Below are positions 26,401 through 33,208 of a stretch of 39,607 nt of DNA, piece after piece. Origin of the DNA: Chitinophagales bacterium (lineage in GTDB: Bacteria > Bacteroidota > Bacteroidia > Chitinophagales > Chitinophagaceae); the NCBI GenBank assembly GCA_030832085.1, contig JAURJU010000036.1, forward strand, positions 1 to 39,607, in the 5' to 3' direction. Position numbers and translations under genes: made by a program. The notes under the pieces are model-generated. The model was not told the DNA's origin. It did no database searches and saw only the letters and a list, made by a program, of their open reading frames with translations. Every line of letters begins with the position of its first letter. Position 1 is the stretch's first letter.

Positions 26401-27035
26401 TTGTAGCGGTCCACATTGATCTGTATTTCCCTTTCCGGGGCTCCTACCACATCAACCCTGCTGATTTCAGAGAGTTCCTCAATCTTGTCTTTGAGTTGTT
26501 CTGCAAATTCCGCCAGCTTGATACCATCATAGTCACCGCTTACATTGACGGCCATGATGGGCAATTCAGAAAGACTGATTTCCTGGACAACTGGTTCCTG
26601 GGTAAGGTCTGTTGGCAAATCTTTTTTCGCCTTGTCTACCGCGTCCCTCATCTTCTGAAGGGCTACATCCGTTTTCACAGCGGTGCTGAACTCAACAATG
26701 ATGGCTGAGAAATCTTGCAGTGAGTTGGAAGTGATTTTGTTGATTTTTACGCCTGTAATGCCCTTGAGTTGTTTTTCAATGGGCCTGGTGACGAGGCTTT
26801 CAATTTCCTTGGGTGAGTTACCCACATATACCGTTTGTACATAAATGTTGGGAATGACCACATCGGGAAACTGTTCTTTTGGAAAAGAAAAGAAGAGCCC
26901 AATTCCCCATAGGGAAATGATCAGAGTAATCAGGTAGACTGCTGTCTTGTTGTTGATGGCCCAATCGGTCGGCTTGAATGTTTTTGCATTCTTGAGCAGG
27001 TTGGTGATGGGATTATTTTTTTGCGAGTTGTCCAT
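23454..27035 (-). CDS. RND efflux permease (HAE1-like), extended form
   Basis: The inner-membrane proton-driven pump of a tripartite exporter. The 1193-residue protein has helix 1 near 31-49, large periplasmic domains, and the proton-relay aspartates D426/D427 in GIVVDDAIVVIEN. It is about 150 residues longer than E. coli AcrB. The extra length includes a central insertion after helix 6 (about 520-600) with two additional hydrophobic stretches (533-552 and 560-580), plus a further hydrophobic segment near the C-terminus (about 1155-1180). It is third after tolC and the adaptor on the same strand, 33 bp after the adaptor. Substrate is not identifiable; the D-D pair favours proton-coupled drug or lipid export over metal transport. 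Confidence 0.92.
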   Translation of the reverse strand: MDNSQKNNPITNLLKNAKTFKPTDWAINNKTAVYLITLIISLWGIGLFFSFPKEQFPDVVIPNIYVQTVYVGNSPKEIESLVTRPIEKQLKGITGVKINKITSNSLQDFSAIIVEFSTAVKTDVALQKMRDAVDKAKKDLPTDLTQEPVVQEISLSELPIMAVNVSGDYDGIKLAEFAEQLKDKIEELSEISRVDVVGAPEREIQINVDRYKMEAAKVGFTDVEQAIQRENNDISGGLLAVGEQKRTLRVNGQFRSSLDLNNVIVKNVYGAPLYLRDFANITDTVKERESYARLNGKNVVTLSIIKRSGENLINASEKINGIVKELKANEFPKDLNINITGDLSIKASAAFDELVNSIVIGFILVMIILMFFMGVTNSFFVALSVPLSMFLAFILLPSAEFIVGSNVTLNFIVLFALLFGLGIVVDDAIVVIENTHRIFSQGKGKISAKDAARFAAGEVFVPVLAGTLTTLAPFIPLLFWPGIIGKFMIYLPTMLIFTLTASLIVAYIMNPVFAVDFMTHEDHEKKKKSTIFKNPLFLIFIIVGLLFDLVGYGNDESSYRFIGNLLIFFGALMVLNTYVLTDAIKGFQEKWLPAMMNKYEKLLQWTTKGWRPVKMLIGTFALLIFSFVFFGMRNVPVVLFPQGDPNTIYVYLKLPAGTEVAYTDSVTQLLESRINKVLGMTSGKENPLVESVIANVAVGASDPNSGDRSTRPELGRIQVNFVPFEERHGAGTKQYLDSIRLVVKNIPSAEISVTQESNGPPTQSPINIEVSGDNFEDLTSTAINLRNYLSDKNIPGVEELKIDVDFSNPEIGISIDRERALMQGISTGQIGMEIRTALFGKEISKLKIGEEEYNIIIRNNASQRKSLSELLNMRITYRDFTNGQIKQVPISSVVKTDLSNTYGSIKRKDQKRVITLFSNVLTSQGYTPQAVNAEILKHINAFKSKAEGVSIKQTGEGEQLAETANFLRTAMFTAIGLILLILILQFNSYSRTMIVLSEIFFSLIGVLLGYAITQSTFAVVTTGIGIVGLSGIVVKNGILVIEFADELRARGMKTREAVIEAGKTRIVPVLLTALAAILALIPLAVGFNINFVTLFTDLNPHIFFGGDNAVFWKPLSLTIIWGLIFAFFMTLLIVPAMYLIAERLKRPMTRFFKGRWISIVGLLGPLFFVLTGIVYLVRRIQGKPVWNGKLKNK

Positions 27036-27068
27036 GCGAATTGTTTATGCTGCGTAGCGAAATGTATA

Positions 27069-28214
27069 TCAGTTTGTTGCGGTAGAAATCAGCTGGCCAT
27101 CATAGAGGCCCTGGAACCCTTTGGTGATCAGCTTATCGCCCTTGGACAGCCCGGAGTTGACTTCAATCAGCTCGTCATAAAACTCACCGATGGTGACCAG
27201 TTTTTTCTTGGCAACATTTTTGCCATTTTCTTGGACAAGTACAAATACATATTTTCCTTTTTCATCCGTTTGAACGGTTTCAACTGGCACCACGATGGCA
27301 TTCTTTGCAGCATGGTCCAGGATTTTTACAACAGCAACCTGGTTGGGTTTGATGTTGGTTGTACTCGGCATTTTGCTTTCTGCGATGAAGCTTCTGGAAG
27401 TGGCATTGATGGTTTCACTGATCAGGCTGATGGTGGAGTTGAATGAGGCATCCAAATCCGGAACTGAGATTACAACGGGCATGCCTTTCCTTACCTTGAC
27501 AACATAATTCTCTGGAACTTCCACCACTGCTTTCAGCGCACTGGGATTGACAATGGTGATGCCCGCCATCGGTGATCCCACAAAGGTTTCACCCACCCTG
27601 ATGCTGACCGTCTCGACTACACCGGAAACCTGCGCGATGACGGCCGTTGTTGAAAGTTGTTCTTTGACAAGGGAGAGTTGTTTTTCCAAACCTTCCACAT
27701 TGTTTTTGGCAGAAAGGAATTGCACCTCAGTGCCGATGCCTTCTTTCCATAGGTTTTCCTGGCGTGTAAAAATGTTTTTTGCAAAGGAGAGTTGGCTTTC
27801 AACCTGTTTGATGTTTTGTTGGATAATGCCGTCTTCCAATTTCATCAGCAGCTGCCCTGTTTTTACGTTATCACCTTGCTTTACATAGATCGCCTTCACT
27901 TGTCCACCCATCCCGCGAGGTGTCACATAGTAGAGGTTTTCTGTTGTGATTTTTCCCTGAAGGTCAATGTAGTGTGCGAAATCCTTGGTAACCAGTTCGG
28001 TCACCTCCACAAGTTTCATTTTTTCTTCTGCAGTGGCACCTGACATTTTTTGGATTTCCGATTCGAGGGTGCCGATTTTTGCTGCAATTGCATCACGCTC
28101 TTTCATCAGTTTTTCCAGTTCAGCTTTTTTCGCCGAAAGGTCCTTGTTTTCTTCCTTGTTCCCTGAGCAGGCTGCAATTGAAAACAGCATGCAGATCATG
28201 ATAAACTTTTTCAT
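27069..28214 (-). CDS. RND efflux periplasmic adaptor (lipoprotein)
   Basis: The membrane-fusion subunit that links the RND permease to the outer-membrane channel. From the ATG at 28214 the protein is 381 aa, with a lipoprotein signal and lipobox ending at C16 (SIAAC). It has an N-terminal coiled coil (about 22-60), a lipoyl/barrel-sandwich half-motif (GGQVKAIYVKQGDNVKTGQ), a helical hairpin, the second lipoyl half (AQVSGVVETVSIRVGE), and C-terminal beta-barrel and membrane-proximal domains. An upstream in-frame ATG at 28280 overlaps tolC and destroys the lipoprotein signal. It is located between tolC and the permease gene. Confidence 0.92.
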   Translation of the reverse strand: MKKFIMICMLFSIAACSGNKEENKDLSAKKAELEKLMKERDAIAAKIGTLESEIQKMSGATAEEKMKLVEVTELVTKDFAHYIDLQGKITTENLYYVTPRGMGGQVKAIYVKQGDNVKTGQLLMKLEDGIIQQNIKQVESQLSFAKNIFTRQENLWKEGIGTEVQFLSAKNNVEGLEKQLSLVKEQLSTTAVIAQVSGVVETVSIRVGETFVGSPMAGITIVNPSALKAVVEVPENYVVKVRKGMPVVISVPDLDASFNSTISLISETINATSRSFIAESKMPSTTNIKPNQVAVVKILDHAAKNAIVVPVETVQTDEKGKYVFVLVQENGKNVAKKKLVTIGEFYDELIEVNSGLSKGDKLITKGFQGLYDGQLISTATN

Positions 28215-28239
28215 ATTCTGGTATTTATTCTTTGTGTTG

Positions 28240-29640
28240 TTATAGTTTTCCCAAGGCCCTTGTGTAGGATATTTTCGCATTCACTGCGTCATACAGGGAT
28301 TGAAAATAGTTGGATTGTGCGTTTTCCAGTTCCGTTTCCGTTTGCAGCAATTCAAAACTTGACCCCAAACCCTGTTCATATTTTTTCCTTGTGGTATTGA
28401 ATACTTTCTCGGCCAACAATACATTTTTGTCTTGCATTTCCAATGCAGACAATGCATTTTTGAAAAGGATGGAGGAGGCTTTCAGTTGAAGGTCAATTGC
28501 ACGCTGCAGGTTGGCGATGGTATTGTTGGTTTTCTGCAGGTTCAGGTTTGCCTGTTTGATGCGTTGTGCCTTTTGTCCTCCATCAAAAATGGGTACACTC
28601 ATGTTGATTCCCCAGAGGGATGTTTTGTACCATTTGTCTGAAAAATTGAACAGGTTGAATGATTGGCCAAGGGCATTTCTGCTGTAGCTGAAAAAGGTGG
28701 AAACGGTGGGGATATAGGCAAGCTTGTTCCGCTTGAGGTCTAACCCCTGAAGGTCTTTCACTACGTTCAGCAGTTGTATTTCTTTTCTATCGGCATAATT
28801 GAAATTGGACAATTCAAGCAGGTCTTTCTTCACGAGTCCTACTGAAAGGGAGTCGCTCAACTCAAGGGTGTCTGTCTGGTTGATGGCCAATGCAAACTTC
28901 AGTGAGGCATATCCAACCTCAATCAGGTTTCCAATCTGTGCTGATGTGGTGCTCAGGTTGTTCAGGGTTACCTGGGTTTTATCAATATCAAGGTGTTCCG
29001 CAAAACCATTCTTGTACAGTTTTTCCTGATCACTCCTGAGCTTGTCGAGCCGTTTGATGCTCTCATCCAGGTACACTTTTCTTTTTTCTGCAATCAGCAC
29101 GCTGTAATAGGACCTGGCTACATTGCTTTTGATGGAATCCTCCATGACCCTGATGTTGACATCCGTGAGGTCAATGGCTTTCTTTCTTGCCTTGAGGGCA
29201 ATGAACAGGTCTGACTGAAACAACAACTGTTGAAACTGAAGTCCTGCGTTTGACTGCCAAGGTACCCCAAACTGGGCCGGAAAATATTGTGCGGGATTGT
29301 TGGGTTTGCTGATGGGAGTTCCTGCGCCATTCCGGACACCATTGTCTGTGAGCACCTTGTAGACCGATGGTGATACAAAGTCTGGTAAAAGCGTTACCGG
29401 GATGTTGAAGAAATGTTGTGATTGGATGCTGCCATTGATTTGCGGCCTTGTCTGTGCAACGTATTCCTTGTTTTTTGCCAACTGCAGTTCTCTGTCAATC
29501 TGCAGGTTCTTGATTTCTGTAACGTTCTTCAATGCAAGCTCAGCCGCCTGGTTGACCGTTAGCCGGTATTTCTGTTGTGATTGAACTGCACCGGTGGTCA
29601 GTACAACCAAGGTAAAAATCATGAAGCCCCATCGTATCAT
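28240..29640 (-). CDS. TolC-family outer-membrane efflux protein
   Basis: The outer-membrane channel of the tripartite exporter. From the ATG at 29640 the protein is 466 aa, with a signal peptide (about 1-21, ending AVQSQ). The OEP repeats have alternating long amphipathic helices, with LTVNQAAELALKN at the start and the duplicated YEQGLGSSFELLQTETELE-type block near the end. An in-frame ATG at 29661 would overlap tetR by 11 bp and leave the signal peptide internal, so 29640 is preferred, 10 bp after the tetR stop. Confidence 0.9.
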   Translation of the reverse strand: MIRWGFMIFTLVVLTTGAVQSQQKYRLTVNQAAELALKNVTEIKNLQIDRELQLAKNKEYVAQTRPQINGSIQSQHFFNIPVTLLPDFVSPSVYKVLTDNGVRNGAGTPISKPNNPAQYFPAQFGVPWQSNAGLQFQQLLFQSDLFIALKARKKAIDLTDVNIRVMEDSIKSNVARSYYSVLIAEKRKVYLDESIKRLDKLRSDQEKLYKNGFAEHLDIDKTQVTLNNLSTTSAQIGNLIEVGYASLKFALAINQTDTLELSDSLSVGLVKKDLLELSNFNYADRKEIQLLNVVKDLQGLDLKRNKLAYIPTVSTFFSYSRNALGQSFNLFNFSDKWYKTSLWGINMSVPIFDGGQKAQRIKQANLNLQKTNNTIANLQRAIDLQLKASSILFKNALSALEMQDKNVLLAEKVFNTTRKKYEQGLGSSFELLQTETELENAQSNYFQSLYDAVNAKISYTRALGKL

Positions 29641-29650
29641 ATTTCTTTTT

Positions 29651-30274
29651 TTATTGTACATGTATGTTGTTCTTTTTTGACTTGTATTGTTCGATGCGTT
29701 TGTAACCCGATTCTGTAGCCAGCCCGTAAAGGAAATTTTCAATCATGGCCAACGTCACTTCTGCCACATTGTATTTTGCAGGGGGAAATGCATCCATGTT
29801 GAAGGCGAGCATCATCGACTCAAGCCTGAATTTTGCAAGGATGTCTACCCTGATGTCTTGGCGGAAAAAACCCTCCTCCATGCCCCTTCTCAGGTTGTTC
29901 GAGATGATGTCCAGTAAAAATTTGTTCTTGTGTTCCATGAATTTTCCAAAAGCATGGATGTGAAATTTATGAAGATCAAACAGCACCATCGGGTTCATGT
30001 CCCTTAAATGTTGCATCATCATTTCCATGGTCTTGAAGATCTCTTCCACTGCGTTTTCGGCGCTGGAAGAACACAGGTTGCACTCGGTTTGCATGCGGCC
30101 AATTTCTAATTCCACCACCTTTTCCACAAGCTCATCCTTGTCTGCAAAATGTTGGTACAGTGTCTTTTTGGACATGCCCACCTGTCCGGCAATGTCATCC
30201 ATCGAAACTGAGCGGATGCCAAGCCTAACAAAAAGGTCTCTGGCCTGCTGTATGATCCTGTTTTTGGGCTCCAT
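29651..30274 (-). CDS. TetR/AcrR family regulator of the efflux operon
   Basis: A one-component repressor with an N-terminal helix-turn-helix (about 20-60: GIRSVSMDDIAGQVGMSKKT with YQHF) and a C-terminal ligand-sensing domain. The 207-residue length is typical. It is the first gene of the tetR-tolC-adaptor-permease run, so it most likely represses its own operon until an inducer binds (inference). A candidate operator, an inverted repeat at 30301-30326, lies between the expected -33 and -7 positions of its promoter. The inducer is unknown. Confidence 0.92.
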   Translation of the reverse strand: MEPKNRIIQQARDLFVRLGIRSVSMDDIAGQVGMSKKTLYQHFADKDELVEKVVELEIGRMQTECNLCSSSAENAVEEIFKTMEMMMQHLRDMNPMVLFDLHKFHIHAFGKFMEHKNKFLLDIISNNLRRGMEEGFFRQDIRVDILAKFRLESMMLAFNMDAFPPAKYNVAEVTLAMIENFLYGLATESGYKRIEQYKSKKNNIHVQ

Positions 30275-30290
30275 GTTTGATTTGTCGCCG

Positions 30291-30298
30291 CAAAACTA
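30291..30298 (-). promoter_or_regulatory. Candidate -7 promoter element for the tetR efflux operon
   Basis: On the minus strand this reads TAGTTTTG, an exact TAnnTTTG match, 16 bp before the tetR ATG. Confidence 0.55.
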
Positions 30299-30300
30299 TG

Positions 30301-30326
30301 GAAACTATTATTGTAAAAAAAGTTTC
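30301..30326. promoter_or_regulatory. Candidate TetR operator (inverted repeat)
   Basis: GAAACT (30301-30306) and AGTTTC (30321-30326) form an inverted repeat with a 14-bp spacer, directly upstream of the tetR -7 element. The AAACTAT half-motif also occurs at 30293-30299, inside the -7 element. Confidence 0.5.
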
Positions 30327-30390
30327 TGTTGAAATTATTTTAAATAATGTTAAACGGTAATTTATAGGGATGAATTGGTCTTTTTCTGTG

Positions 30391-30442
30391 GTTTTTACCC
30401 TAAAATCAGTGTTTTTTACCCGATTTTGCCTCTTTTTAGGGT
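30391..30442. promoter_or_regulatory. Repeated TTTTTACCC motifs upstream of DUF502
   Basis: GTTTTTACCC (30391-30400) and GTTTTTTACCC (30411-30421) are direct repeats with about 21-bp spacing. ACCCTAAAA (30397-30405) and TTTTAGGGT (30434-30442) form a perfect 9-bp inverted repeat with a 28-bp spacer, ending just before the -7 element at 30444. Confidence 0.4.
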
Positions 30443-30443
30443 G

Positions 30444-30451
30444 TATATTTG
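30444..30451 (+). promoter_or_regulatory. Candidate -7 promoter element for the DUF502 gene
   Basis: TATATTTG matches TAnnTTTG exactly, 15 bp before the ATG at 30467. It overlaps an in-frame TTG at 30449, which argues against that as a start. Confidence 0.55.
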
Positions 30452-30466
30452 CTTCAAACAGGTTTC

Positions 30467-31117
30467 ATGAAATCATTTAGGCCCGGCAGACTTTTGTATT
30501 TTTTCTTTCAAGGGATGGTCATTTTGGCGCCAATTGTCATAACGGTTTGGGCAGTGGTTTCCTTGTTCAACCTGATTGACGATATTCTTCCCAACCTCCT
30601 GCATGTTTTGGTTCCCGACCTCGTCAAACTGAATCCCCAGGGTTATCCTGAGAAAATACCTGGGCTGGGATTTTTGGTGGTGGTTGTTATTGTTCTTCTG
30701 GTTGGCTACATCTCTTCCTCTTTCATTGTTTCCAAGTTGGTGGAGTTGTTCGATGCCGTATTGGAAAAAACACCTGGGGTTAAAATCATTTATACCACCG
30801 TAAAGGATTTTTTGGAGGCTTTTGCCGGAAACAAGAAAAAATTCAACAAACCGGTTTTGGTATCCATCGAATCACCAGATGTATGGAGACTAGGGTTCAT
30901 TACGCAAACCGATGTTGCTGAATTTGGTTTGAAAGAACATGTCGCAGTATATGTTCCACATTCCTATGCATTTTCTGGCATCACTTACCTGGTAAAGCAA
31001 GACAGGATTAAAAATGTCGATGCTGTCAGTTCTGCTGATGCCATGAAATTCATTGTTTCTGGCGGAGTGACTGATGTAAGCGAGCATGAAGGGAAACATG
31101 ATGGGAGGAAAATGTAG
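30467..31117 (+). CDS. DUF502 family membrane protein
   Basis: The family's function is not established; members are small inner-membrane proteins. The 216-residue protein has two hydrophobic helices (about 15-40, VILAPIVITVWAVVSLF, and 65-90, FLVVVVIVLLVGYISSSFIV), separated by a loop with a PGLG turn. A C-terminal soluble domain with KIIYTTVKDFLEAF and YVPHSYAFSGITYLV follows, which matches the DUF502 pattern. The ATG at 30467 is favoured by the upstream -7 element. The gene heads a plus-strand run that continues through a secreted phospholipase-like protein. Confidence 0.87.
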   Translation: MKSFRPGRLLYFFFQGMVILAPIVITVWAVVSLFNLIDDILPNLLHVLVPDLVKLNPQGYPEKIPGLGFLVVVVIVLLVGYISSSFIVSKLVELFDAVLEKTPGVKIIYTTVKDFLEAFAGNKKKFNKPVLVSIESPDVWRLGFITQTDVAEFGLKEHVAVYVPHSYAFSGITYLVKQDRIKNVDAVSSADAMKFIVSGGVTDVSEHEGKHDGRKM

Positions 31118-31166
31118 TTCCATTGGGATTGTGTCGAGAAACGACAAGTGCCTATTTGTCAACACA

Positions 31167-32075
31167 ATGGCAAGGTCAAGGAAAAGGTCAATTTTTGTGC
31201 ATTTGCTGTGCATGCTGTTTTTGATACCACTGAAATCGGGCAGTTGGGGTTTTTTTGGCCATCGCCATATCAACTACCATGCTGTATTCCTGCTTCCTCC
31301 GGAAATGATTTCCTTCTATAAAAAAAACATCCGTTATTTGGCAGACCATGCGGTAGATCCGGATAAGCGGCGATATGCCATTGCGGCGGAGGCTCCTCGG
31401 CATTATATTGACATGGACCATTACCTGCTTCATCCCTCAGACTCCATTCCAAGAAAATGGGACGATGCCGTCAGCAAGTATTCTGAAGATACCCTGAATG
31501 CCCATGGGATTGCTCCCTGGTGGATCATCATCATGCAAGCCAGGCTCAAAAAAGCTTTCAGGGAATGCGATGCAGATGCAATTTTGAAGGTTTCCGCTGA
31601 TCTTGGACATTATATTGCAGATGCCCATGTTCCCCTGCATGCGAGCAGCAACCACAATGGCCAAAAATCGGATCAGGTTGGCATACATGGATTTTGGGAA
31701 AGCCGGCTGCCGGAACTTTTTGCAGAAAAGCAGTACGACCTCATCATTGGTCATGCAGGCTATTTGAACAATCCCTTGCATTATATCTGGGACCGTGTTT
31801 ATGAAAGTGCAGCCGCTGCAGACACGGTATTGTCTTTGGAAAAGCGCATCAGCAAACAGTATCCATCTGATTTCAGGTTTGCCTATGAACAAAGGAATGG
31901 AACAGTGCTGCGTTTATATGCGGAACAGTATGCGCGGATTTACCACAGGAAACTCAATGGCATGGTTGAGCGGCGCATGAGAAATGCCATTTATGGCGTG
32001 GCATCCTTTTGGTTCACTGCATGGGCAGATGCGGGACAACCTGATCTGTCTCAGCTGCGCTCTTCGTTAAATTAA
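31167..32075 (+). CDS. Exported zinc-dependent phospholipase C / S1-P1 nuclease-like protein
   Basis: A probable exported zinc hydrolase of the phospholipase C / S1-P1 nuclease superfamily, which uses a three-zinc site and a free N-terminal Trp after signal cleavage. The 302-residue protein has a basic start (MARSRKRS), a hydrophobic segment to about residue 25, then WGFFGHRHINYHAV, an HYIDMDHY block, and the core HYIADAHVPLHASSNHNGQ with GIHGFWES, matching the family's HxxxDxxxPLH plus H...WE pattern. The ATG at 31167 is preferred over an earlier in-frame ATG at 31086 that overlaps the DUF502 gene. Nuclease and phospholipase roles cannot be separated by sequence. Confidence 0.78.
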   Translation: MARSRKRSIFVHLLCMLFLIPLKSGSWGFFGHRHINYHAVFLLPPEMISFYKKNIRYLADHAVDPDKRRYAIAAEAPRHYIDMDHYLLHPSDSIPRKWDDAVSKYSEDTLNAHGIAPWWIIIMQARLKKAFRECDADAILKVSADLGHYIADAHVPLHASSNHNGQKSDQVGIHGFWESRLPELFAEKQYDLIIGHAGYLNNPLHYIWDRVYESAAAADTVLSLEKRISKQYPSDFRFAYEQRNGTVLRLYAEQYARIYHRKLNGMVERRMRNAIYGVASFWFTAWADAGQPDLSQLRSSLN

Positions 32076-32076
32076 G

Positions 32077-32084
32077 TATCTTTG
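32077..32084 (+). promoter_or_regulatory. Candidate -7 promoter element for serC
   Basis: TATCTTTG matches TAnnTTTG exactly and begins 2 bp past the upstream stop codon, leaving a 41-nt gap to the serC ATG at 32126. Confidence 0.55.
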
Positions 32085-32125
32085 CCACGCTGCCTGCCAT
32101 CCCATTTTTCCAAGCAAACAGTACC

Positions 32126-33196
32126 ATGATACACAATTTCAATGCAGGACCGAGTATCCTTCCCAAGGAAGTATTTGAAGAAGCCAGTCGCGCTGTCCTG
32201 AACTTCAATGACACGGGTCTCTCTATCCTGGAATTTGGCCACAGGACACCAATGTTTGAATCAGTGGTCAGTGAAGCAGTGGAGCTGGTCAAGGAACTCA
32301 TGCACCTCAACAGCAACAAGGAAGTGATGTTTCTGCACGGGGGTGCATCCACCCAGTTTTTCCAGGTGCCCATGAACTTTCTGACCAAGGACAAGAGGGC
32401 CGCATACTTGGATGGAGGTGTTTGGGGCTCCAAAGCCATCAAGGAGGCCAAACTGTTTGGCCAGGTGGAGGTGCTGGCGTCCTCAAAGGACAAGAACTAC
32501 AGCTATATTCCCACGGGTTATGCATTGCCTGAAGGCGCGGCATATTTCCATTATACCACCAACAATACGATTGAGGGAACGCAGATGCACGGCATTCCTG
32601 CCACTGAAATACCGCTGATTGCTGACATGAGCAGTGATATCTTGAGTGCTGAGATGGACTTCAACAAATTTTCCTTTATCTATGCAGGAGCACAAAAAAA
32701 TATTGGAGCTGCTGGCGTAAACCTGGTGGTGGCCGACAAGGATTTTCTGGAAACCGGCAACAAGGGAATTCCTTCCATGATGGATTACCGGCAACATGTT
32801 GCCAATGGGTCAATGCTCAATACTCCGCCCGTTTTTGCCATTTACGTTTGTCTGCTTACCCTCAGGTGGCTGAAGAAAATCGGTGGGGTAACTGCCATCG
32901 AAAAAATCAATCACCAAAAGGCGGAGCTGCTCTACAGCACGCTGGAGTCCATCCCATTGTTCCATCTGCCTGTTCCCCAACAGGATCGGAGTAAAATGAA
33001 TGCTGTTTTCACCATGCAGGATCCTGTATTGGAAAAAATGTTTTTGGCACGTTGTGAAGCGGAGGGCATGATTGGTATCAAGGGCCATAGAAGTGTGGGC
33101 GGGTTCAGGGTCTCAATGTACAATGCCATGCCACTGGAAAGTGTAGTGGCCCTCACTGACCTCATCAAGGATTTCTCAAACAAATACGTTCAGTAA
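32126..33196 (+). CDS. serC: 3-phosphoserine/phosphohydroxythreonine transaminase
   Basis: A PLP-dependent enzyme that converts 3-phosphohydroxypyruvate to 3-phosphoserine with glutamate, the second step of serine synthesis, and acts in vitamin B6 synthesis in some bacteria. The 356-residue protein begins with HNFNAGPSILP and has HGGAST, the STEFGHR-type LSILEFGHR block, and the PLP lysine K191 in YAGAQKNIGAAG. Length matches SerC. It lies 12 bp ahead of a DUF1015 gene. The serA gene often found between serC and DUF1015 in Bacteroidota is absent here. Confidence 0.96.
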   Translation: MIHNFNAGPSILPKEVFEEASRAVLNFNDTGLSILEFGHRTPMFESVVSEAVELVKELMHLNSNKEVMFLHGGASTQFFQVPMNFLTKDKRAAYLDGGVWGSKAIKEAKLFGQVEVLASSKDKNYSYIPTGYALPEGAAYFHYTTNNTIEGTQMHGIPATEIPLIADMSSDILSAEMDFNKFSFIYAGAQKNIGAAGVNLVVADKDFLETGNKGIPSMMDYRQHVANGSMLNTPPVFAIYVCLLTLRWLKKIGGVTAIEKINHQKAELLYSTLESIPLFHLPVPQQDRSKMNAVFTMQDPVLEKMFLARCEAEGMIGIKGHRSVGGFRVSMYNAMPLESVVALTDLIKDFSNKYVQ

Positions 33197-33208
33197 AGCA
33201 TACCAAAC

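Larger units (their letters stand above)
30275..30466. other. Divergent regulatory region tetR / DUF502
   Basis: The largest gene-free stretch in the window (192 bp). It holds the tetR -7 element and inverted repeat, an AT-rich middle, and upstream of the DUF502 gene two copies of a GTTTTTACCC-type motif and an inverted ACCCTAAAA/TTTTAGGGT pair. No ORF of note. Confidence 0.6.
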
